From Trichaptum fuscoviolaceum (lineage: Eukaryota > Basidiomycota > Agaricomycetes > Hymenochaetales > Trichaptaceae), in contig CAJSYZ010000008.1 of the NCBI GenBank assembly GCA_910574455.1, forward strand, positions 3,040,707-3,104,706: DNA of 64,000 bases, in the 5' to 3' direction. A program made the position numbers and the translations under genes. Below are positions 31,629-44,546 of this stretch, piece after piece. Below the pieces are notes generated by a model that did not search any database, was not told the DNA's origin, and saw nothing but the letters and a program-made list of their open reading frames with translations. Position 1 is the first letter of the stretch. The number at the start of each line of letters is the position of its first letter.

Positions 31629-34140
31629 CGTGAAATTGTCCTTGCCACCCTATATACCCAGTCTACTTTCTAGTTCGAAGTCTAACCACACAGCGAGCTC
31701 GTGCAGTGCAGTGTAGCAGCTGTTCTAGCTCCCAGTGAGGCGATTGAGTGGGAGGACGATGGACGACACACTCTATTTGTCGTCCGGGAAGGCTTATTAT
31801 GAGAAGCGGGGGTCAGGGGTCAGCGCGGATAGACGTGCGCGTAGGTGGTGTTAGCGTTGCTCTAGGCGAAGTTCTCGGCGAGCCGTCAGCCGCTGCAAAA
31901 CTGGATAACGCCCGCACCTGGGCCACCGAAGCTCAGCGGTTGACGAGTCGAAGACAACTGGAATTAGAAGACTTGGAGAGGATTGTCTTCGTTATATGAT
32001 ATAAGGCAGGCGTGACCGGAATATAGGGGACACCCCTCGAGCGTCGGTGGTCCAGTGCCCAATCGATTCAACAAACGGGTATTCCGAAAAGCCGGGTTAC
32101 TTGAGTGCAGCTCAAGATTGCTTTCGTGGCGTGGCGTGCAGCAAATATGCGAACCGGGATAAGATTCGGCACGTAGACGTAGAGCAGCAAATGGCTCGGA
32201 CTAGTGACGGATAAATGCTAGTCGAACAGGGAGGACATTAGTGAGAAAAGCCGAGTCTATTCGACATGGGGGAAGCTGTACCTTCAGTTGCTCTGCTCGC
32301 TGTCGGGCTCGCGCGCGGGGATAGTGTCTCTTAGTGCGCTTCCCAGAGGGTTCGGCAGATATGTATACGTCTCGAGAACAAGAAACAAGAGGCGAGGTCA
32401 AGCTCTGGCCTCTCCGTCGTGAAGCACACAGTATCGCAAGGGGGAGAAAAGCTGTGGGGAGACGGAGTGTCCTCAGTTTTAGACACAAACAACAACGGTA
32501 GCTATATCTAGCACATGCACACTCACCTTCCTCTGTTTTGTATATCAAATTTCCTTACTCCTGCCTCTGTTTCCTTCCGAGTGACCGGCAGTAAATCCAA
32601 TGCTCTCAGATAGCGAGATGCTGGGCCGGGGCGCGTGCGTGGGGAGCCGTGTACGTGGCAGGGCGAGTGTAATTGACTACCCTGTGTCCAACCTTCAATT
32701 GTCGTCCTATGACCAACTGTTCTCCGGCGTAACGACGAGCTCGAGTCTAAGAAGAAACTCTATCAGCACTTGCTGTCTCCACAATAAGCGAGGTAAGTGC
32801 GATCGTCCGGGGACAAGGACAGATTTCGACAGCCGTGCTCTTATATACAAAACATACCATTCGCCTAGGACTCAGGATCAATCATGCAATGAATCTACCG
32901 CAGAACCCAAACGTAACCGCACGTCAAGACTCAAAACACTCGCCTTTTTTCTCTTTTGATGCGCATATGTCACCTTGATCGCCCGGGAGAGGAGACCTTG
33001 AGACGATATTCCAAATCGTGCGGTCGTGCGGCGTGCGCACGAGTATTCACAACCGAGCATTGCATTTGGTCTTCAAATTAGAATCAAATAAAAACATTGC
33101 GCACACAGCTTGGATTCCATGGGAAGCCGATTGGGTGTGTGTGTCGAAGAAGAGAGTAACAAAAGCGTGCACTGGCAAGGGGCAGTGCGCGCGGCCTGTC
33201 CTGTCACCGTGTCGCCGTCGACCTCACACCGCGACCCTGCCAGACGCATCAATCGCATCAATCCTCCCCAAACTCCCATTTTTTCTCTAGATCTATGTGC
33301 AAATATCATTCCCCGCGGCCGTTCACCGCCCTTGTAGAAGTAAATCGTGCAAATCATCACTGCAAAGCACTCATCACCACACTCGTCGAATGCCCCTCCA
33401 TAACATACAAACAGTCTCATATGCACACAAGTTCACAGGAAGGTGAAGCTCTCCACATCTCGCATATCAGACATTCGACAAGCGACGCAGTCCCTCGCAG
33501 CGCTTACATCTCTACAGGGACTGTGGCCGCCAAACAGAACTTGAACCGTAACTCAAGATCCTGAACTTGTAAGTAACTCGCAATCATTACATTTCAAGCA
33601 GATCAATATCCATATGTACTAAGTCTAATACAGCATCCAATCCATCGCTCGGTGTGAGAAGACGTGTGCCGAACCGTGCGATAGGTACAGCACACCCATC
33701 GCCTACACAAATGCACTAAATTCCACAATCGTCCTTTCTATTCTCATCTCCAGCTCCTCTGCAAACCAATGACATTTCGCGCATTCATCGTTACCGTGTA
33801 CTGTATCTCACCGCCAATACAGGTTTGCCAGTGAATCTTCACATAGCTGGAGGGACACGGACTTAAGTATGCCCTTCTAGCGCGCCTCGCGATGGAAAAC
33901 AGAAGGTATGCAAGGTCATTTCATGACATCGTTATTAGACATACATAAGACTGGATCAAATAAGTGAACAGGTTGGCAGATCGTAATCGCAGTAATCAAA
34001 CACAACTACTCTCACATGGAGCGAGAATGGGAAAAGTCTAAGAAAGAAGGGCAATGCAGTATGGAGAAAGAGGTCAAGATCAAAGAGAAGGAGAGAGGAA
34101 GGAACAGTGCAGGGAAATTAGCATGAACGCAGAAACATGT
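31629..34140. other. 2.5 kb intergenic region, no gene seen
   Basis: Upstream of the CRIB gene and downstream of DBP2. Several short frames exist but none shows a domain, splice-consistent extension or codon pattern. CACTGGCA occurs at 33170-33177 and TATATACA at about 32843. It probably contains promoter and UTR sequence, possibly an unrecognised non-coding transcript. Confidence 0.4.
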
Positions 34141-36965
<2,825 letters not shown>

Positions 36966-37638
36966 TGTAATGTATATTCTAGGGCGAAATCTATGCTCAA
37001 GGAGAGACAAATGTATAGAGCCGAAGAGGAGAAATCTATATGTCTATAAGAGACGACGCGGAGAGGGGGATGATGAGAGGGAAAGGAGAGAGATGAAAAA
37101 AGCAGTGAAGAAGACCGACGCGCTTACTGAAACTGTCGTCTGCCAAACATAACAAAACACCGAATATCCTATATTAGCTATCCGCCACCGGGTTACGTTA
37201 TGTTTGTTAAGAACCAATTGGATTTTGTGCAATGTCAATTCATTTCGAAACTAACCGTCGACAAGGTCCCTATTTCCGGCTATGATGGTTGACAGAAAAG
37301 AAAGTATAAAGTGCGATGCGGATATTTACTCAAAATACAAAGGGTATGCGATGTACCAAAAATGATTGAATGAATGTAGTCTAAATATGCTGTCAAATTT
37401 TGATGGATATGAGAATCGGGAAGAAACAATAGAGGCGGAAGATAGCGAGCCGATAGCACTGGATGAGGATGATAAGTTTTCGAGAAACAGTAATGATCTG
37501 GGGTAGAGAATGAATGCGGGCTACAGAAATTGTCCTGATAAGAGGAAACTGAAGAAAGGAGTGGGTCGTATGAGTAAGATGAGGTTATAGCTGTTATATA
37601 CCGTGCGCACGAGTTGAGGAAAGAGACTTGGGGATATT
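36966..37638. other. DBP2 leader and RSR1 3' flank, no further gene
   Basis: Read on the minus strand, the part next to DBP2 is pyrimidine-rich (TCTCTCTCCTTTCCCTCTCA), as in highly expressed fungal promoters or leaders. TACTAAC and CCGCAG in 36913-36962 are the branch and acceptor signals of intron 1. A further leader intron is possible but not shown. Confidence 0.4.
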
Positions 37639-38505
37639 TCACATCACAATGCATTTATCAGACCGCTTTTTGCGCTTTGGCGCCTTCGGATATCTTTCGC
37701 GCATTTGCCGAACGATGTCGACGAAAACGTCATTCACGTGAAGGTCCTTCTTCGCGGACGTCTCGTAGAACGGAAGTTCCCAGCGTGCGGCGAGGGTCTG
37801 GATCGTCGACTCCTGCACCTCCCGTTCTGCTATTAGATCGAGTTTCGTACCAACGACAACGATAGGGACCTTCTATTGTCGGGGAAGTGATAGTAGGCAC
37901 AGCAATTGTTTGTGTCAGCGTGGAAGCAGATGAACGGAACGGAAGATATAGTTACCGTGTTCCCGCCCTTAATCCTATAGATTTGCTGTCTAAGGATATC
38001 CACTTCACGCAACGTCGCCTCCTGTGTTAGGCTGAATACAAGATTAGGACGCGTCATACGTCTGAGAATATCATTCCTCCGGCGACCAACCTGAAGACCA
38101 ATATGAAGCCCATGCCCGACTGATAGAACAAGAGTGAGATAGGGGGGAAGGATGAGACTGGACAGACGACATGCCTTGATGTATACCTCGTTAAAGGCAG
38201 TGAACTGTTCTGCACCGGCAGTGTCCAGCACTTCGAGCTGGAAGACAAGTGAGCGCTAAGCGCCCGGTGCATGGAGCGCGTAGAGTACGCACCTTGGTCA
38301 ATTCCCCATCGACCTCAAGCTCCCGACTGTACTCCTCTGACGTGAAAGCAATGAGCCATACGTTCCCAGCGGCCCGAAAACTAAGCTAAGCACCTTCAAT
38401 TGTTGGATCATACGTCTCAACGAAGACTCCCTTGACGAAGCGGCAAGTTAAGGCGGACTTGCCGACACCTCCTGCACCAAGAACGACTGCATTGAATTCG
38501 CGCAT
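37639..38505 (-). CDS. RSR1: Rap/Rsr1-type small GTPase
   Basis: Six coding exons, about 185 residues, from [20 protein letters not shown] to [13 protein letters not shown]1 GAGGVGKS; effector loop [10 protein letters not shown] (split by an intron); G3 [17 protein letters not shown], Rap-like (Rap proteins have DTAGTEQF, Ras DTAGQEE); G4 GTKLDL, where Ras-type NKxD is TKxD; G5 ETSAK. The C-terminus has a polybasic stretch plus CaaX box CIVM, so prenylation and membrane attachment are expected. In the family, Rsr1 directs bud-site selection and polarised growth through Cdc42. The intron after NEVYIK seems to use a GC donor (AAG|GCATGT) before TATCAG|TCGGGC. The product could equally be named Rap1. 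Confidence 0.88.
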
Positions 38506-39542
38506 GGGTGTTACATGCGGAGTTGGGGTGCACGAGACGGAGTACGAGCGGCGAGACGGAAACGATGGTGAGTGTATGAAGACAAGCAGGATGGGAGGGG
38601 AGACGCGCACCAAAGGCGGGAAGAGGCCCCTTACGGTTGGCCCAATCCGAATTGTTGACGCCGAATCCGACTGCCAGCTCGGAATCAGAGAGGATGAACA
38701 ACGCCTTGAAGGCAAGGATATAAGAATAAGGTATATGAGTATATCAGTGGTTTTTGCAAGAACCTTCCACAAGAATAATATCTCGACTAAGCGAGATTGT
38801 CAAGCTACTCTGGGAATTCGCCCATGCGTCGCGTGACATTCAAGTTGTGTGACATTTATACTTAATATTCACTGGAACAGGCCGAGCTACAAGTTGCCAA
38901 TGCCGGCAAACACTTCAATCGGGATTTGTGCAGTTAGTGAGGCATCAATGTCTACATCGACTGACGATTAGTAGAAGGCATTGTCCAGCCCTTAGTATAT
39001 TATGAATGAAGAAAAACACATTGTATCAGTAATATCCATTTCAGGAAACTTTCCTTGGCCGTTGAGGCATGGGTGACTTGAGGTGACTTGCATTCAAGTT
39101 TGTTCTCAGTCCACCGATCTCGTCCCGTAGCTCGTCCAGATCGCAACACTGGCAACAAGCCCAAAACATTTGTTTGTTCGGCGCAAACTCAGAGTGTATA
39201 AAGGAGCGGCACATTGATCGTCGAAGCCCCGAATTTTCTTAACCTCCCACTTCTCCCTCTCAGTTAGAAACTTGAATTCCAGTGCTAGCACAGCTGCAGC
39301 CGTCCTGCAAGTGATCTTCGAATCGGACGCTGCTCGGGTGGACGTCAACGACTACCGGGTGCTTTCATACATTCCCAGCCATTGAGTTAGTAAAGAATTT
39401 AATTATATGTGACAAGGAAATCGGCAAGAAAGCCGTATTTTCTCTCCAACTTGAATGTTCTCACGCAATTCAGGAACAGCAGGCTCAGGCTGCAGTGTAT
39501 GGCCTTAAGCTTTGGCAAGGGTGTACCTTGACCACGTTCATA
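38506..39542. other. intergenic, no gene seen
   Basis: Between the divergent RSR1 and cyclophilin genes. Repeated GTGACTTGAGGTGACTTGCA at about 39070 resembles TGACTTGAGGTGACACGG at about 4292 in the UBA4/FunK1 promoter. No ORF or RNA gene is supported. Confidence 0.4.
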
Positions 39543-41018
39543 ATGGTTGCGCCCCGTGTCTTTCTAGACTTTGCCATCGATGGTGCACCGTTAGGCAGGT
39601 GAGTATTCCTTTCACATTATGCTCTGATATCTTCAACATTCCCGGCCATCTCCAGAGTCGTGTTTGAGCTCTTCAACGTGTCTGCGCCAAAGACTGCAGA
39701 GAAGTGCGTCTTCTAGAGCTATCGCATGTCCTTCGCATTCCTGAACTATGTCTAGCTTCAGGGCATTATGTACCGGCGAGAAGGGCGTGTCACCGCTATC
39801 ACAGCAGTCTCTGTACTACAAGAATAGCATAATCCATCGGTCGATACGTGATTTTATGATACAAGGCGGAGGTACGTCTTTTTTAGCTGCTGTAGCAACA
39901 AAATCATTACATGCTCCTTCTTTCCAGACTTCACAAAACGCAATGGAACCGGCGGGGAATCGATCTACGGTGCTCCATTTGCTGATGAAGATCTATCACG
40001 ACCGGTAGATGAGGCAGGGTTAGTCTGTTTTAGGCTTATTTTGTGCGCAAAATGCTCATGTTCGTAGGCTTCTCGTGATGGCGAATAAGGGCCCAAACAC
40101 CAACAATTCCCAATTCTTCATTACTCTTAGGCCTTGTCCCCATCTCAATGGTAAGCGAGCCAGTCCCCTCCTTTAGACCAGCTCTTTGAAACAACAGCTG
40201 CTAAATTAGCTTTATCTTTTCACTAACGCAAGGGAAGCACGTCGTCTTCGGGCGTGTTGTCCGCGGATTCGATGACGTTGTCCAGAAAATAGGCGAAGTG
40301 AAGACGGATGAGAAGGATCGGCCGTCTGTGCCGGTTGTAATCATAAACTGTGGCGAGCTTGAGCTACGAAGACCTCCACCAAAAAGAGATGCTACCCGTA
40401 TGTCTTACACTTCTCTCATTTTCGTCCAATACCAGACTGATGATACACCTGCCAACTGCAGCCGAAAGTGCCTCCAGCGAAAATAGTGAAGACGAAGGGA
40501 GAGGTCGTAAACGATGGAAGAAGCATCGTCATTCGTCGTCGGAATCTCCCTCTCGTTCACGAAGCCGGTCGCTACGCGAAAGCGATTCTGAGGACCTCAA
40601 GCGGCAGAAGAAGCATTCCAAGCACCGGAAGCATAAGGACAAGAAGAAGTCACGGAAGTTCAAGCACCGGTCGCAGTCGCGGTCGCCTTCCAAGCCGAAA
40701 GATGCTGTGAACGGTGCTCCTCGGGAGGAGACAGAGGAAGAATATGACGCGCGCTTAGAGCGGGAGGAGAAAGAGCGCATCGAGGCGGCTAAGAGGCGCC
40801 ATCTGGAGGAGCTGAAACGGCGGTATCAAGAGGATGAGGCTAAGCGTCGGTCCAATGCACCTGAAGACGGACAAGTTCGATTTAAAGGTCTGTATTGGAT
40901 TAACATTTTCTCTGCCTTCTTCAATTTATCATTTATTCATCTTACAGGGCGTGGACGTATGAAGTATGTGGACCCTGAAATCCGTGCTTCTAGAGACGGA
41001 AGAGACCGATATGATTAA
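39543..41018 (+). CDS. cyclophilin-type peptidyl-prolyl isomerase with RS-like tail
   Basis: Start [19 protein letters not shown] at 39543, then at least six short introns. Exon joins give [38 protein letters not shown] (catalytic Arg and the FMIQGGDF block), [27 protein letters not shown] and [10 protein letters not shown], all standard cyclophilin landmarks with active-site Arg, Phe, Gln and His. After [10 protein letters not shown] the protein changes to an Arg/Ser/Lys tail ([33 protein letters not shown]), as in nuclear SR-cyclophilins (PPIG/NKTR type), and ends [13 protein letters not shown]. It isomerises X-Pro bonds; an association with splicing factors is inferred from the tail. Stop at 41018. 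Confidence 0.9.
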
Positions 41019-41932
41019 CGTCACAAACTTAAACACCACCAGACCTTTAACACCATATATTTCCTATTATCTGCATATCATGCTCACCCCCCTTAGCTCA
41101 CTATATCTTTGCTACAGTGTGTAACTAGCTTCCAAACAAAATACAGAATGATTGGAGCAGGAGTTAATGGTGATATGAAGGAAATGATGTCGGCTTCTTA
41201 AGAGTCTTGATTTACTGAAATAAATTCTAGATAATAGTCACAGCCTCTAAGATATCTTCTGATCCTCTCTTAGCATGTTCTAGAGAGAAAATGGAGACCT
41301 CTGCTAAAATGTTGGCAGTAGAAGCAAAGAAGTTGACTACATAGACTTGTAAGATTTTATTCTAGACTAGAGTTGAAAATGAAGATGGGTTGAAATAAAT
41401 AACAATGCAAAATCGAGAGATGAAAGGAAGGTCAATGACTATACTTGCAATTGCTACCGCGTTGTCTACTCAAGTGTTTCTTTTCTTTGGAACAGTACTT
41501 GTCTTCAGTGTATTGACTGGTCGAGGGTAATGAAAGCTCTGTCTATTCATTTTGTTTACTTTTAGTCTTTGCTAAGTTGTACACTGAAGCCTGACTGATT
41601 ATCCGATAATGAAAGACACCCTAAAGCATAATAAGCAAGGTGTATAACAGAAAGGAGAGAGACGCGCGAGGGATAGAATAGACAACAGATGCTTTCCACA
41701 AAAAATAATATAATGGAAACACATTAGCAAGAAGGTCAAGCGAAGTAGAAAGAAGCAAATCACAAGAGGACGAAGATTATTACAATCCCAAACGCACGCC
41801 CTGAAACATGCGTCGGTTAAGTAACAGAAGTCGAAAGCGGTTCCTCTATCTCGCAGATAGATCACTGATAGCATAACTTTGGTTAAAATGGGCAGATTAG
41901 GACGCGGTTCCCGTCTGTATCACCGTACTTAT
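41019..41932. other. intergenic between convergent genes, no gene seen
   Basis: 3' flanks of the cyclophilin and eIF4B genes, A/T rich. Short frames have no support. It may contain only UTR and terminator sequence. Confidence 0.4.
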
Positions 41933-43904
41933 TTATACGGTGACCTCAGCGAGTTTTTCGGTGGTCTCCTCTACGAGCTTGTCCTCGCCCGATGCAGGGT
42001 TGCTCTCAGCCGGCGAGTCCGCAGATGCATTGGCTGCATCCTTCTTGGCTGCGGCAGCAGCAAAGCTGAATGCTGGCCTGACCGTCGCCGGGGGAACCCG
42101 AGGAGAGCTTGGCGACGTTGGAGGCGGTGATCCCGCTGATCCTGATGGTGCCTCTGAACCATCTCCCGCACCGTTAGCACGGGAACGCGCCTGTCGGGAG
42201 CTATGGCGCGACATCGTATGTTGTACGCGCTGGCTGACTTCCTCACGCTCCTTCTCGATCTTCTCGAGAACCGCAGCTTCACGGGCAGTGACATCTACAG
42301 GCCTACATTTCGAAGTCTAAGATACAAATCGACAAGCAGTTAACCAGGAGAAAACTCACTTAGCAGCGCCGAAGGGGTTGGGCTTTGCAGCCGGTTGATG
42401 AGCAGCAGCCTTCGGTGAAGAAAGAGGGGTCGGCTGGGCGGAAGGGTTGGAGGAACGAGGGAGGAGTTCAAGTTTACGACGTCCCATCTGAGGTGTGGAA
42501 GGGACCGAAGTGGTTGCTTTGCAAGTCCATCATCAGCACAGGTAAACTCAGAGATCATTCGACTCACGGGATGTGCTGCTCTTATTTGATCTCCTCCAAG
42601 CTCCTTCGTCAGGAGTAGATGAAGGCGGGCCCATATCTCCACGTCCCCGTACAGAGCCAAAGCGACTTCCCGGAGTGCTTTCCGGGCTTGGGCCCGAAGG
42701 CTTGAACTTTGCTCCAATTGTCCACTTGTCCTCCGCATCTGCAGGACTTGGCTCGCCTTCGTGGCTGGGAGTGGAGAAACCTGAACCTTTCCTCCGTGCG
42801 GGAGGAACATCAGGCTCTGCGTTGAACCGCGGAGGAGGCCTGTTCGAGCGCCAGTCACTGATATTGTCGGACGCAGACTCGCGAGGAGTAGATTCGGATG
42901 AAATACCCTCATATCGTCGACGTCCAGGTCCATCTCTGTCGCCACGACCTGGCAAATCAGGCAAAGGTCCGTCCCGACGCCAGTTACCTGAAAATTTATC
43001 ATCATCCCCTCCACCAAATCCACCTACTCGATCCTTTTCTAATTCTACATGTCAGTCATTGTAGTCGAATGCAGATAAGGGATGCCACATACGGGGTTCA
43101 GCGACATTCACACGAATTTGACGATTTGAGAATGACTGGCACGATATCGTCAGATGCTGTGCTCGTTATAGGGGAACTCCTAAGAAACACATACAGCTCC
43201 ATTTTTATCAAGCGCAGCCTTAAGGCCTTCCAGATCAGAGAATTCGACGTATCCAAAACCCTTGGGTTTGTCCTCTCGGTCGCGGATGATTTTGACACTC
43301 TTCGTCTACCAAAAAAGAATTTAAAGTTAAAGACCCATCACGAACATCCTGAGACGACATACGGACCTCATGTGGACTGAAGAATGAACCAAGTTCACCT
43401 TCGGTCAAGTCGAATGCAAGATTCCCAATGAATGCTGTGTATGGAGGGCGAGTGGGGAGCGGCACATCGTCTCTCTGAGGCGCTGGACCACGATCAGCTG
43501 CACACCGAACAAAGATTTAAGAGTCAAAGTAAAGCGTCATAAGTTGATAAGCACATACGACGTGAAGAAAGGTAATCGCCGCCCCTCCTCCCAAAGTCCC
43601 TGTCTCCCATGCCATCGTCCTGCCTTGGGGCCGCTGCAACAGCGCATTAGTCCTACATCTAGACAGCATAAATCATAGGATTCTACATACGCGCTGAGGG
43701 CAAATTGTCCATCTCGTCCGCCCAAGACCCCAGAGCTGTTCGTAAAGCGTATAAGCACAGTAACATATTACAAAGGCAACTCTCCAGACTTACCACTATC
43801 CTCCAGGAAAGCATTTAACGACATTTTTTCTCCCTTTTTCTTCGGTGCTGCAGAAACAATCGATTTCAGTGATATGAAAAGACATAACTCATTATCTTAC
43901 CCAT
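41933..43904 (-). CDS. TIF3: translation initiation factor eIF4B-like RNA-binding protein
   Basis: Multi-exon gene from the ATG at 43904; exon 1 contributes only ATGG, joined to give MAPKKKGEKMSLNAFLEDS, a start typical of fungal eIF4B. Then LGSWADEMDNLP, a single RRM with RNP2 TAFIGNLAFDLTEGEL and RNP1 KPKGFGYVEF, RVNVAEP, and a long disordered region with Arg/Gly/Asp and Trp-containing repeats (GNWRRDGPLPDLPGRGDRD, ISDWRSNRPPPRF, WTIGAKFKPSG). A conserved C-terminal segment LEKIEKEREEVSQRV is followed by an Ala/Ser-rich acidic tail. eIF4B stimulates eIF4A and 43S loading in the cytoplasm; this role follows from the family. Start, RRM and tail order support the call. Confidence 0.85.
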
Positions 43905-44546
43905 GATTGCAGTGAGTAGACTCTGTTTTGTAGTCTGAAGACTTGTACGATGGTGGTTCACGATAAAAGTCGCTTGAGAAGTTGACACACTTCGGAACGG
44001 GCGGAATAGCCAAAAAGTTCGCGTTTAGGTCAGATTAGTCACCTAGATATCACGTGCGCTCAACACGACATAAACACGTCGAAATTAGACGAAACCTTGC
44101 TTTTCACCTTGAATCCGCTCAGGCTTCGTGCCTTCAAAGACACCCAGAAGGTAGTGCTCCAGAGCAATTCAGGGAGTAGCTTGGCGAGCTAAGCTGAATT
44201 TAATGCGCCTGATAAGTACCAATATACCCCAGGTATGGAAGTCTTGCAGAATATGTATATTTATTTCCCTAGCTACTGCCACGGTGTATGTGTTAGACTC
44301 AGTTACTAGAGATTCTTTGTTTTGTTTTGTGAGGAAAGTATATGCGCGACGCTTCACGTGACGTGCCACTGGCAGTGTGGCTCGTGAGAAACTTGAAGGC
44401 ACGCGCGTAGTATGTAGTAAAGGCGCGACTGATTCTACCTTGCCTATGAACCACAACCTCCGTATCTTGTCTTCTCACCAACCATCTCTCAATCAGCGAT
44501 CTCCTCCAAGTCGAGTTAACATCAGAAAAACCTTCTTTCATTGCTC
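43905..44546. promoter_or_regulatory. divergent intergenic region of eIF4B and FunK1 kinase
   Basis: 642 bp between start codons. The FunK1-proximal part has CACGTGACGTG, the dyad CACTGGCAGTG (44368-44378) and ACTTGAAGGCACGCGCG, the same order (CACGTG, CACTGGCA, ACTTGAA) as the promoter of the F-box gene at 62419. The eIF4B side has CACGTG near 44052. Confidence 0.5.
44368..44378. promoter_or_regulatory. dyad site CACTG-n-CAGTG
   Basis: CACTGGCAGTG about 170 bp before the start of the full-length FunK1 gene at 44547, just after CACGTGACGTGC. Confidence 0.45.

Noticed and set aside
31282..31716. Plus-strand frame at the CRIB gene 5' end
   Set aside because: Antisense of the Ser/Thr-rich first exon; it is continued only by intergenic sequence.
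32201..33564. Several 60-119 codon frames between the CRIB gene and DBP2
   Set aside because: No splice-consistent extension, no domain and frames on both strands overlapping; treated as non-coding.
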